From: Myceligenerans pegani
GTDB taxonomy: Bacteria > Actinomycetota > Actinomycetes > Actinomycetales > Cellulomonadaceae
Assembly (NCBI RefSeq): GCF_014892515.1
Contig: NZ_JADBGR010000096.1
Coordinates: 95,684 to 159,683 of the forward strand
Reading direction: 5' to 3'
DNA: 64,000 nucleotides
The notes beneath the pieces were generated by a model. It saw only the letters and a program-made list of their open reading frames with translations, was not told the DNA's origin and did not search any database. Numbering within the stretch: position 1 is the stretch's first letter; every line of letters starts with the position of its first letter. The position numbers were made by a program, and so were the translations under genes. Positions 1 through 7,992 of the stretch are shown here, one piece after another.

Positions 1-789
1 CAGACCCAGATCGGCAAGCTCAAGGACGACTGGTACGACCTCGTCCAGGTCTCCGTCTTCCTCTGCCCGACCGGCTCGATGATGCCCACCTGCGCCTCCG
101 GCGAGGCCACCGAACGGCAGATCGACGCCGTCCGCGACATCATCGACACCGAACTCGCCGACGAGGTCGAGGCCGTCTACCTCGAGACCAAGGCCGACGC
201 CTACGACGCCTTCACCGAGCGCTACCCCAACGGCTACCAGGGCACCCAGCTCACCGAGGACGACATGCAGGCGTCCCTGCGGCTCGAACTCGCCGACCCC
301 GAGCAGTTCGCCGTGGTCAGCGACGTCCTCACCGGCCGCGACGGCGTCGAACTCGTCGAGGACCAGCGCGCCGTCTTCGAGCCCCTCTTCCGTACCCTCA
401 ACGTGGCGACGCTGCTCGCCGCCGGCCTCGCGGGCGTCATGCTCCTGGCCGCCGTGCTCCTCATCACCACCACCATCCGGCTGTCCGCGGTCTCGCGCCG
501 CAAGGAGACCGAGATCATGCGGCTCGTCGGAGCCTCCAACCTGTTCGTCCAGCTCCCCTTCCTCCTGGAGGGTGCGATCGCCGCCGTCACCGGCGCGCTG
601 CTCGCCTGCCTCGGGCTCTGGCTCGCGGTGCGATTCCTGGTCACGGACTGGCTGGAACGCTCCGTCGACTGGGTGGCCTACGTAGACTCCGGCGACGTGC
701 TCGCCGTCGCGCCGTTCCTCGTCCTCGTGGCGGTGGCGCTCGCGGCGGTCAGCTCGGTCGTCACGCTCAACCGGTACACGAGGATCTGA
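1..789 (+). CDS. ftsX: Cell division protein FtsX, C-terminal part (cut by window edge)
   Basis: This is the end of FtsX, the membrane subunit of the FtsEX complex, which sits at the division site and switches on a peptidoglycan hydrolase. The reading frame is open from base 1, so the N-terminus and presumably ftsE lie before the window. About 262 residues are visible: an extracellular loop containing two cysteines (FLCPTGS and PTC), then three hydrophobic segments near positions 405-475, 555-640 and 705-765. The phrase ETEIMRLVGAS just after the first of these is typical of the FtsX/MacB permease fold. The next gene, an M23 hydrolase, overlaps its stop codon by one base, the usual ftsX-hydrolase pairing of actinobacteria. 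Confidence 0.93.
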   Translation, partial: QTQIGKLKDDWYDLVQVSVFLCPTGSMMPTCASGEATERQIDAVRDIIDTELADEVEAVYLETKADAYDAFTERYPNGYQGTQLTEDDMQASLRLELADPEQFAVVSDVLTGRDGVELVEDQRAVFEPLFRTLNVATLLAAGLAGVMLLAAVLLITTTIRLSAVSRRKETEIMRLVGASNLFVQLPFLLEGAIAAVTGALLACLGLWLAVRFLVTDWLERSVDWVAYVDSGDVLAVAPFLVLVAVALAAVSSVVTLNRYTRI

Positions 790-2138
790 TGATGTCGCAC
801 CGATACCTGGCAGGAGTCGTCCCGCTGACCCTCGCATTCCTGCTCGCCCTCGGCGGCGGGACCGCCGTCGTCCCCGCCGCGGCCGACGACCTCGACGACC
901 AGCGCGCCGCCGCCGAGGCCGAGGCCGAGGCCAAGGAGCGCGAGCGCGAGGAACTCGAGAGCAGCCTCGAGCACACCGACGAGCGGCTCGCCGAAGCCGC
1001 GCTCGAGCTCAACGACGTCGAGGCGCGCCTGCCGCTCGCCGAGGCCGAGCTGGCCCAGGCCGAGGCCGGTCTCGAACAGGCCGAACGGGAGGCCGCGATC
1101 CTCGCGCAACGTCTCACGGACGCGCAGTCCGAGGAGGCCCGGATCGTCCGGCAGATCGCCGACGACGCCGACAAGGCGGACACGGCGCGTGAGGACATCG
1201 TCCAGATGGCGCGCGAGGAGTTCCGCTCCTCGGGACGGACGACGGCGCTCGGCCTCGTCACGGGGGCGCAGACCACCGAGGAGTTCCTCGACGGGTACGC
1301 CGTCTCCTCCTCGGCGGCCCGGAGCCAGGCGCGGGCGCTCGCCGAACTGCAGGACTCCGCGGCGCAGGCGCGCAACATGCGGGCGCGGCTCACCGCGATC
1401 CGCGAGACGGTCGCGGAGCTCAAGGCGCTCGCCGACGAGAACGTCGAACGCAAGAAGGAGGTCCGCGAGGAGGCCGCGAGCAAGAAGGCCGAGATCGAGG
1501 ACCTCATCGCGGAGCAGGAGAAGCTCAAGGACCGCATCGAGCGGCGCAGGGACGCCGCGACCCGGTCGCTCGAGGAGACCGAGCAGGCGATCAGCTCGAT
1601 CGAGGCCGACCTCAAGGAGATCATCGCCGAGCAGCAGGAACGCGACCGGCAGCGTGCCGCCAGCCGCAGCGGCCGCGACGGCGGCGGGAGCGGCCGAGGT
1701 GGCGGGGACGGATCGTCCGGTGGGTCGTCGGGGACGACGTCGTACCTGACGTGGCCGACGGCGAACCCCGTGGTCACCTCCTCCTACGGGATGCGTTTCC
1801 ACCCGGTGCTCAACTACTGGCGCCTGCACGCCGGCACGGATTTCCGGGCCTACTGCGGTACCCCGATCCTCGCGGCGAACTCGGGCACCGTGGTCTACGC
1901 CCGCACCATCCAGGGCCTGGGGAACCAGGTGCTCATCGACCACGGCTGGACGAGCGCCGGCAACAGCCTCATGTCGAGCTACAACCACCTCACGAGCTGG
2001 GCGGTCTCCCCGGGGCAGCGGGTGACGCGCGGTCAGGTGATCGGCTACTCGGGGACCACGGGGACGTCCACGGCCTGCCACCTGCACTTCGAGGTGTACG
2101 TCAACGGGTCCACAGTGGACCCGATGACCTACCTCTGA
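789..2138 (+). CDS. Secreted M23 peptidase with coiled coil (EnvC/FtsEX-dependent type)
   Basis: This is a 449-residue exported peptidoglycan endopeptidase. Residues 1-31 form a signal peptide ending near PAAA. Residues about 35-285 are Glu/Ala/Arg-rich with heptad character, a long coiled coil like that of EnvC and RipC. A Gly/Ser linker follows, then an M23 (LytM) domain at about 320-449. The zinc ligands are visible as HAGTD and as the HLH pair at His431 and His433, so the enzyme should be active. Translation starts at 789 or at a second ATG at 792, overlapping ftsX. The coupling fits a hydrolase controlled by FtsEX during septal wall splitting. The substrate bond is inferred from the family. 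Confidence 0.9.
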   Translation: MMSHRYLAGVVPLTLAFLLALGGGTAVVPAAADDLDDQRAAAEAEAEAKEREREELESSLEHTDERLAEAALELNDVEARLPLAEAELAQAEAGLEQAEREAAILAQRLTDAQSEEARIVRQIADDADKADTAREDIVQMAREEFRSSGRTTALGLVTGAQTTEEFLDGYAVSSSAARSQARALAELQDSAAQARNMRARLTAIRETVAELKALADENVERKKEVREEAASKKAEIEDLIAEQEKLKDRIERRRDAATRSLEETEQAISSIEADLKEIIAEQQERDRQRAASRSGRDGGGSGRGGGDGSSGGSSGTTSYLTWPTANPVVTSSYGMRFHPVLNYWRLHAGTDFRAYCGTPILAANSGTVVYARTIQGLGNQVLIDHGWTSAGNSLMSSYNHLTSWAVSPGQRVTRGQVIGYSGTTGTSTACHLHFEVYVNGSTVDPMTYL

Positions 2139-2246
2139 TCTCGGCTTCCCGCGTTAATCACCGGACGGAGCGGGCCCTGGCGCGTATCCTGGATCGTCGC
2201 GCGCGGAGCTGGACGAGCGCCGATGCGATGGATGCGGAGGGAGACC

Positions 2247-2744
2247 ATGGCGAAGGGCGCCAAGAAGAAGCAGAAGCACGAGGACCCGCGGAAGGTCGTG
2301 GCGAACAACAAGAAGGCGCGCCATGACTACGTGATCGAGGACGTCTTCGAGGCGGGCCTCGTGCTGTGGGGCACCGAGGTCAAGGCGCTGCGCATGGGGC
2401 GCGCGTCCCTCGTGGACGGCTACGTGCACGTGGACCGGGGAGAGGCCTGGCTGGAGGGTGTGCACATCCCCGAGTACTTCCAGGGCACCTGGAACAACCA
2501 CTCGCCCCGCCGCAAGCGCAAGCTCCTGCTGCACAAGGACGAGATCCTGCGTCTGCAGGCCAAGGCGCACGAGAAGGGCCACACGGTGGTGCCGCTGTCC
2601 CTGTACTTCCTGGACGGCCGGGCCAAGGTCGAGATCGCGCTCGCGCGCGGCAAGAAGGAGTACGACAAGCGGCAGGCCCTGCGCGAGAAGCAGGACAACC
2701 GCGAGGCCCTGCGCGCCATGCGCCACCGCGAGAAGCTGAGCTAG
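2247..2744 (+). CDS. smpB: SsrA-binding protein SmpB
   Basis: SmpB binds tmRNA and brings it to stalled ribosomes for trans-translation. The 165-residue product has the family hallmarks: a basic N-terminus, [22 protein letters not shown] and a Lys/Arg-rich C-terminal tail ending in HREKLS. The ATG at 2247 is chosen over an in-frame ATG at 2223 because a GGAGGGA ribosome-binding site lies just before it and MAKG is the usual family start. Its RNA partner ssrA lies about 500 bases downstream on the same strand, the common actinobacterial order. Confidence 0.96.
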   Translation: MAKGAKKKQKHEDPRKVVANNKKARHDYVIEDVFEAGLVLWGTEVKALRMGRASLVDGYVHVDRGEAWLEGVHIPEYFQGTWNNHSPRRKRKLLLHKDEILRLQAKAHEKGHTVVPLSLYFLDGRAKVEIALARGKKEYDKRQALREKQDNREALRAMRHREKLS

Positions 2745-2747
2745 GAC

Positions 2748-3065
2748 GTGCCGGCACCGCGCATCGTCATCACGTACTGCGTCCGCTGCAGGTGGCTGCT
2801 GCGGGCGCAGTGGTACGCCGCCGAGCTGCTGCAGACCTTCGAGTCCGAGCTCGGCGAGGTCGCCCTGCGGCCCGCCGCGAAGGACGTCGAGGCCGGCGTC
2901 TTCCGGATCCAGGTGTCGGCGTCCGACGACGGCGTCCCGACGACGGTCTGGAACCGCAAGCGCGACGGCGGCTTCCCCGACATCGCCGAGCTCAAGCGCA
3001 GGGTGCGCGACCTGGTTGCGCCGGAGATGTCCCTGGGGCACGCGGATCGCTCGGCCAACCGCTGA
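2748..3065 (+). CDS. SelT/SelW/SelH (Rdx) family thioredoxin-like protein
   Basis: This 105-residue protein starts at a GTG three bases after the smpB stop. The N-terminal strand leads into ITYCVRCRW, the CxxC motif of the Rdx family, in which selenoproteins W, T and H carry Sec in place of one Cys. Further family marks are WYAAELLQTF, the tryptophan of VWNRKRDGGFPD and LGHADR near the end. The fold is thioredoxin-like, but the physiological role in actinobacteria is unknown. The position between smpB and ssrA looks incidental. Confidence 0.85.
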   Translation: MPAPRIVITYCVRCRWLLRAQWYAAELLQTFESELGEVALRPAAKDVEAGVFRIQVSASDDGVPTTVWNRKRDGGFPDIAELKRRVRDLVAPEMSLGHADRSANR

Positions 3066-3241
3066 GTGCAGGGGATCGGCGCGCTGCCGCCCCCTGCAGC
3101 ACTCCCGTCACCTGGGCGTTCGTGCACGACGGCGGTCGTGGCGCGGCCGGGAAATAACGTGACGGGCCGGCGTGTTGATCCACTAGACTGGGTACCTCGC
3201 CGGAGCCCTCGGGCCTCGGTGGGGCGTTGACAACTCAACAT

Positions 3242-3613
3242 GGGGCTGATCGGTTTCGACGGTGGTCGTGCTTCGAGGGGAAGCGGGCCGAGGATGCAGA
3301 CTTATCTCGCTAACGATGTCTGCAAACCAATAGTTGCCGATAAGAACTCGCGCAACGACTTCGCCCTCGCCGCCTGAGGCGGGCCCGAAGTCCGTCGGCC
3401 CGGGGGTGCTCTCACCCCGGTAGCCGGCGTCATCTCGAGAGCCACTGCCAGTGGTCCACGTCACCGGGACCACTGGGACTTCTAGGTGACTGAGCCCGTC
3501 CGCGAATGAGTCTGCGCAAGCGCGGGGGCCGAGAAAAGCCATAGCAGACTGCGCCCGGAGAAGTCCTCGAAAAGCGACACCGGACCCGGGTTCGATTCCC
3601 GGCAGCTCCACCC
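3242..3613 (+). ncRNA. ssrA: Transfer-messenger RNA (tmRNA)
   Basis: The 5' end GGGGCTGATCGGTTTCGACG is the standard tmRNA start and pairs with CAGCTCC at 3603-3609 to form the acceptor stem. The T-arm GGGTTCGATTCCC lies just before it. The tag reading frame runs from the resume codon GCC at 3336 to a TGA at 3375-3377 and encodes ADKNSRNDFALAA, which ends in the proteolysis signal ALAA. The discriminator A at 3610 is followed by CCC rather than CCA, so the terminal A is not encoded. This gene is the apparent attachment site of the island that follows. Confidence 0.96.
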
Positions 3614-3679
3614 AAAACGGACTACTCGAACAGTGGTCCGAGGTCGCACCCTTCAGGAGGATGTTGACCGTGTTTAGTG

Positions 3680-3714
3680 CAGCAGGCCCGTCTCCATCGG
3701 AGGCGGGCCTGCTG
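3680..3714 (+). terminator. Strong stem-loop downstream of ssrA
   Basis: A 16-bp stem with one G-T pair, CAGCAGGCCCGTCTCC paired with GGAGGCGGGCCTGCTG, closes a three-base loop 66 bases after the tmRNA 3' end. It has no T-run but is stable enough to act as an actinobacterial terminator for ssrA. Whether it belongs to the original chromosome or came with the island cannot be told. Confidence 0.65.
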
Positions 3715-3853
3715 TCGTGTGAGGGCTCGCGGGGCCGGGTCGGGCTTGTCGGTGGTGCTGAGCCGTTGGAGGCGTTGGACGGCGTGGTGCCGCGCGAACG
3801 ACTCCTTGAGCCACGGCGCTGCTCGTCGTCACAGGGGCGGTACGGCTCCCGCT

Positions 3854-3958
3854 GGTGTCGAGGGCCTGGAGTTCGGCCGTGAGCTGCTGGTGGAGGAGCT
3901 TGGAGGCGGACTCTTCCTCGCCGATGGTGTCGGCGATGTGTTCGCTGGCCCGCGGTTC
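3854..3958 (-). pseudogene. Fragment of a large serine recombinase (coiled-coil part)
   Basis: A minus-strand stretch of about 35 residues reads EHIADTIGEEESASKLLHQQ and then LTAELQALDT. By memory of the family this matches the helical region that follows the zinc domain in large serine recombinases. No catalytic domain or rest of the gene is present: the frame turns to non-protein-like sequence on both sides within the 380-bp gap between ssrA and the next gene. It is most simply a decayed integrase relic next to the tmRNA attachment site. The rest of 3614-3990 holds the terminator above and nothing else I can name. Confidence 0.5.
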
Positions 3959-3990
3959 GCTCGAATCGCTTGAGTTCTGGGAGTTGGCAC

Positions 3991-5067
3991 TTATTGGTGT
4001 AGGCGGGCCAAGAATGCAGCTATTCGTCCGTGACATTCATTAAGGTTTCCCTCATACGTATGATACTCGATGCCTTGTAGATCAGAGGGTACTTCGACAT
4101 CGCCCTGCACAAGCAAGAGCAAGCGGCTGCGTCCAAGCCTTCCCCACATCCAGCCCACTTCGAGCCAAACATTTTGCCTCGCCCGCGACGACAATGCGCT
4201 TGAGCCGTCGAGCGCGCCGACATCGTCGGGTGTTATCAGGGCGATCGCTGCAGTTGCCATAGACCCCGCGCGTTCCCACTTGTACGGCAATGCTTCCGAA
4301 TCTACTTCAAGCTCATTCATGAGCACTGGCCGGTATCGGTGAATATCGCTCGACAGGACGGTATCGAGCATGTTGCGCAGCGATTGCCAGTCAGGACTGC
4401 GGCCATGTACGATAGCAACAGGCGTCTCAGTCAGGATATCCCTGAGAACTCTCTCTACTCCTTCACTCCATGGCGCGAACAGCCTTCGCAGCCGTGCTTC
4501 CGTTGGCCTTGAGTGTGCACCATCTTGCTGCCGCGAGAGCCGCAAGCCTTCTTCGAGAAGCTCTCGACCAGCCCCGCCAGAGCCCCCAAGTGGAACCATG
4601 ATCTTCTGTGCCACACGTGCGACGCGTCCTGCGAGGAACGTGTGGTCTGCCCCACCTAGAATGATGGCGGCATCGCACTCGCCAATTGCCGCAAAGTGTC
4701 GACTAAAGCGAAGCCGGCCGGGTGCAGTTACAAAGCTAATGAACTCGCCATACTGAGATATCAGCTCATTGAATGCCGCATCGCTCCCTTCGCCATACTG
4801 TGTGTCCGCCTGGTCGGGTCCAAAAAGCACGATGGTCAGCTCGGAACCTGACGGGGGGCGCGAACTGTCGGCCGATGCTTTCAGAAATCCCTCCGCAACG
4901 AAACTGTCGAGGGTTCGCTCTGTATTGGAGGTAATGATAAGGCGGTGCCCCAAGGTGGAAAGCAGTCGACCGATGGCCCGGCCAGTCGTAGCGAACTCGG
5001 ATAGCGAGCCAGTGCATTCGAATCCGGATCGCCCCGAATACCACCCCCCAAATACGGTGACCTTCAT
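3991..5067 (-). CDS. SLOG-like domain fused to TIR-like (CAP12/PycTIR type) domain; putative defence effector
   Basis: This 358-residue protein has two parts. Residues 1 to about 175 look like a SLOG/LOG Rossmann domain: MKVTVFGGW at the start, CDAAIILGGADHTF, then VPLGGSGGAGRELLEE. Residues about 210-358 look like the TIR-like nucleotide-binding domain found in Cap12 and Pycsar effectors: TPVAIVHGRS at the start, IALITPDD, RARQNVWLEVGWMWGRLG with the conserved Glu, and VPSDLQGIEYH. Such TIR domains degrade NAD+, and SLOG domains bind NAD-derived or nucleotide signals, as in ThsA of Thoeris. The ATG at 5067 is chosen because it overlaps the previous stop as ATGA; an upstream ATG at 5127 would give a 20-residue non-conserved extension. 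No nucleotide cyclase or ThsB-like gene is next to it. DNA here is visibly less GC-rich than the flanks. Confidence 0.72.
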   Translation of the reverse strand: MKVTVFGGWYSGRSGFECTGSLSEFATTGRAIGRLLSTLGHRLIITSNTERTLDSFVAEGFLKASADSSRPPSGSELTIVLFGPDQADTQYGEGSDAAFNELISQYGEFISFVTAPGRLRFSRHFAAIGECDAAIILGGADHTFLAGRVARVAQKIMVPLGGSGGAGRELLEEGLRLSRQQDGAHSRPTEARLRRLFAPWSEGVERVLRDILTETPVAIVHGRSPDWQSLRNMLDTVLSSDIHRYRPVLMNELEVDSEALPYKWERAGSMATAAIALITPDDVGALDGSSALSSRARQNVWLEVGWMWGRLGRSRLLLLVQGDVEVPSDLQGIEYHTYEGNLNECHGRIAAFLARLHQ

Positions 5068-6155
5068 GGGATGTCGAGGAGTGGAACGTTCCGGACGAAG
5101 GGCATTTTGGGAATATCGTCCAGGCATTCAAGGCGTTCACTGCCGGCGGAATTCCCCTGGAGGTGGAAGACTTTTCTGGCTCCAGCGGCCAGAGCGGCCG
5201 TCACGCCGGAGATTGAATCTTCAACGACGATGCAATCTCTCGGTTTGACCAGGAGCGCCTCCATTCCCGCCAGGTACGGGGCCGGGTCTGGCTTCGCTCG
5301 GCCGACATCGTCGGCCGAGATGAGGACGTCAAATTCGGAGGGTTCGTAGCGTGCAGACCTCAAAGCCGTCTCGCACTCAAACGCGGTAGATGAGGTCACC
5401 ACGCCGACCAGTATCGATGAGTGACGAAGGTGACTGATCACCTCTGGGCCACCAGCAATTGGCGGCACGGTCTCGGATAGAAGTTCTGCGTATCTGGCGT
5501 GGAAGCGTTTGACGTAGTCATCACTCGACTGCGCCCTGCCTGACTCCGACATGATTTGGCCTGCGATTGAACTAAGAGACTGACCGACAAGCTCGCTAAA
5601 GTCAGTTGTGCCCTTGATGCCTATATCCTCGGCTACGAGGGCATGAGCACGCGCCTTCAACGGTTCGGTGTCCACAAGAACTCCGTCGAGGTCGAATAGG
5701 ATGGCGAAATGCGGAGCAGATAATATTGGAGCGTTTCCCGCGGTGGGCGCACCCGCGTCGTAGTGTTTTTTTCTAGATCCCTTAATCCCGAGCAGCATGT
5801 CAATCTTGTTCTTGATTGCGCTGCGCCTCACATTGGTGAGGAAGAGAGACCTGGACAAGGTGAAGTACTCCCGCTTGCCATCAGCGCTCCAGTCGAGTTC
5901 TCGTAGGCGTGATTCGGCCAGCCAAAGTCGGCGGTTAGTTGCTTGCAGTGCGGCAACAAACGCGTCAAGTACTGGGCGCTGACTCTGCGCCATGGAGCCC
6001 ACAACAGTGCCTTCTAGCGGGTGGAGAAGTTCGAGCCGGCGCAAAGCTTCCGACTGTGTTTCCTGATCGGGATGGCGGGTAGCGATCAGCGTCTCGATGG
6101 CTATCCGGTCAATGAGCTCTGCGGGGCTAATCTCGTACATAAGTCGATCTGTCAT
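5064..6155 (-). CDS. DUF6165-like domain fused to HAD phosphatase
   Basis: This 363-residue protein is translationally coupled (ATGA) to the SLOG-TIR gene downstream. Residues 1 to about 125 resemble DUF6165: YEISPAELIDRIAIETL, NRRLWLAESRLRELD and FLTNVRRSAIKNKID. The rest is a HAD hydrolase of the beta-phosphoglucomutase-like group with all four motifs: FDLDG (Asp155, Asp157), VVTSS (Thr254-Ser256), KPDP (Lys288) and VVEDS (Glu312, Asp313). It should therefore be catalytically competent on a small phosphorylated molecule. No transmembrane segment is seen. The start at 6155 has no clear Shine-Dalgarno sequence; MYEISP at 6140 is an alternative. A TATACG element at 6172-6177 could be a -10 box giving a very short leader. 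Its role with a TIR-type effector is unknown. Confidence 0.68.
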   Translation of the reverse strand: MTDRLMYEISPAELIDRIAIETLIATRHPDQETQSEALRRLELLHPLEGTVVGSMAQSQRPVLDAFVAALQATNRRLWLAESRLRELDWSADGKREYFTLSRSLFLTNVRRSAIKNKIDMLLGIKGSRKKHYDAGAPTAGNAPILSAPHFAILFDLDGVLVDTEPLKARAHALVAEDIGIKGTTDFSELVGQSLSSIAGQIMSESGRAQSSDDYVKRFHARYAELLSETVPPIAGGPEVISHLRHSSILVGVVTSSTAFECETALRSARYEPSEFDVLISADDVGRAKPDPAPYLAGMEALLVKPRDCIVVEDSISGVTAALAAGARKVFHLQGNSAGSERLECLDDIPKMPFVRNVPLLDIP

Positions 6156-7350
6156 GAGGGGAACCTACCGTATAGTCGAAGGTAGATGGATGTGGCGAGG
6201 GTGGTAGTACTCATTCGAAAAAGAATCTGACTCAATAAGGGACATGCCAGGATCGCTGAAGTCTTGCACGTCACCTCCGGCGCAGCGGTGCAACGGTCCG
6301 GCGTCCCTGTGCTGAGGCAGTACGGGTACTGCAGGGCGCATCGAGCACTCGCGGGTAGCTGTCTACGAGATCTGCGCTGCTGATAGTGGACACACGTGCG
6401 TCGACTGGCGACTGAACCTGGCCGGGGTTGTGCACTGGTCAGCCCTGCCGTCTTGCGGTGGCGGGCAAGCCGAAGCGGTCGGCTTCGCCGCGAAGCGGGC
6501 TCTCGCGGCCGAGATAGTCGAGGCCTGCGCGATTGGTGGCATGACCTCGCAACATTGCGTTGCCCCCTCGTCGATTGACCACATCATCGCAGATCAGAGC
6601 GGCTTTGACCAGATCTTGTGCCGATCTCACCCATTCCTGCGCACGGCGGAGGCGCAGCATCTGAACCTGCTCTGAGACAGCGCGATTCAGCGGCGCAGGT
6701 CGGGTCATGAGCTGGTCAGATCGTGATCTGTGAGGATGGCGTGCCGTTGCACGGCGGCGCTCGTTCTACTCGCGCTGCCAGCGACGATAGTGGCCGCATG
6801 GGCTCATCAGCCTCGGCTGCGCCGTCCGTCTCGACACTCCCAACGCCGTCGCGATCTGCTCCTGAGTCAGCGCGCTTTCGTGGAGCCGGACAGCTTTCTC
6901 TGCCTGCGCCGGCGTGAACTCAGATCCACGCGTTTGCACGCCCCTTGCGCTTCAAGATCCGGCTCTCCCGCTTGCGGTCGATGCCGAACTGGTTGCCCAG
7001 CTTGTATACCGTCGCGCCGCCCGGTACCCCTCACCGCTCCCGTACCTGCTCATCGCTGAGTGGCTTCACCCGTCGAGGAGCAGCCGGTCGCTCAGCCGCC
7101 GCCCGAGCAACCCCGGGTCCACTCGACGGTGGGCGGCGTGTGCCCTTTCGGGCCACGCCGTCTCGTCATGTCTTGTGGTGGCGGAGCACTCACGCCTCGC
7201 CAGCGGGGCCTCCTTCCCCGGTGCCCTGTGCAAGTGGGGTCGCACTCCTTGCGCTCCTGCGTGGTGAGCTCGGCTGTCGTTGCGGGTGAAGTTGCGTCAC
7301 CGGCTGCAGGAGTGCTGCCTCTCATGTCGGAATCTGGGTACATTTGCAGC
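6156..7350. other. Decayed, mostly non-coding stretch between two defence-like modules
   Basis: About 1.2 kb separates the divergent pair and trio. I see no intact gene. A minus-strand open frame at 6439-6708 (89 codons, containing NRAGLDYLGRESPLRGEADR) has protein-like composition but no family I recognise and no ribosome-binding site, so it may be a fragment. A frameshifted helix-turn-helix relic lies at 6766-7089. The 7100-7350 part must hold the promoter of the plus-strand trio, but no confident -35/-10 pair stands out. Confidence 0.5.
6766..7089 (-). pseudogene. Frameshifted double helix-turn-helix remnant, probably from a recombinase
   Basis: On the minus strand one frame reads VKPLSDEQVRER, a stop, then VYKLGNQFGIDRKRESRILK. 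A second frame continues with GVQTRGSEFTPAQAEKAVRL and EQIATALGVSRRTAQ, ending at the stop at 6766-6768. Both parts are helix-turn-helix modules (LGNQFGIDRKRESRIL and IATALGVSRRTAQ) in the tandem arrangement found at the end of many actinobacterial recombinases. At least one frameshift and one internal stop make it non-functional. It supports past mobility of this region. Confidence 0.55.
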
Positions 7351-7992
7351 ATGGCGGACTCCCAGCTGAACCTGCCGGAACGGTCGGCGCTGCTAGCGCT
7401 GATGACGCTGACTCGGGAGGTGTCGAATGCGGATCTCGCCGCGGAGTTGGGCGTCACGATCGAGAAAAGGGTTCGGGAGCGCCTGGTCGAACTGGGATAC
7501 ATCAGGGCGTGGCAGGCCGGGCGGTACCGGGCGTGGATGCACGAACTCACGGACGTAGGGTGGCGGCGCTGCGGCGAGGAACTGAGCAGCTCACCGCCGG
7601 CACGTGCGTCGAAGCAGGCGCGCTTGCAGTACGGGCTGACCGGCCGACTCGCTGCCTACATGGCTCGGAACGACCTACAGGTCGCGGATATCTTCGGCCT
7701 GGAGGATGGGCCCGCGGCCGTTGCGCCCGACGACGTCGCCAGGCGAATCCGTTCCGTGTATGCAACGTTGGCCCGCGAGCCGGGGGGCTGGGTCGGCCTG
7801 GCTCGTCTCCGGGACGCTCTCGACGACGTTCCGCGTGCCGACCTGGACGCGGCCCTGTTCGACCTGGTGCTCGAACCCGAGGTGCTGTTGGACCCTGAGT
7901 TCAACCAGAAGACGCTGACCGCCGCCGACCGAGCGGCCGCGCTGCGCATGGGCGGCGAGGACATGCACCTGATCTCCATCGGGCGGTCATGA
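7351..7992 (+). CDS. Winged-helix protein, first gene of the ATPase-AIPR trio
   Basis: This 213-residue protein probably has two winged-helix parts. Residues 10-75 (LLALMTLTREVSNADLAAEL, RVRERLVELGYI, HELTDVGWRRC) look like an MarR/PadR-like wHTH. Residues about 135-213 (GWVGLARLRDAL, ADLDAALFDLVL, FNQKTLTAADRAAALRMGGE, HLISI) form a second wHTH-like unit of the sort found in small partners of large defence ATPases. The ATG at 7351 is preferred because the family-like sequence begins there; the frame is open back to 7060 but that part is low complexity. The stop overlaps the ATPase start as ATGA, so the two are co-translated. It may be a regulator or a DNA-binding subunit. Confidence 0.65.
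   Translation: MADSQLNLPERSALLALMTLTREVSNADLAAELGVTIEKRVRERLVELGYIRAWQAGRYRAWMHELTDVGWRRCGEELSSSPPARASKQARLQYGLTGRLAAYMARNDLQVADIFGLEDGPAAVAPDDVARRIRSVYATLAREPGGWVGLARLRDALDDVPRADLDAALFDLVLEPEVLLDPEFNQKTLTAADRAAALRMGGEDMHLISIGRS

Noticed and set aside
3674..4036. A 120-codon minus-strand frame taken as a complete gene
   Set aside because: Only its middle 35 codons look like protein; the rest covers the ssrA terminator and low-complexity text, so only a recombinase fragment is reported.
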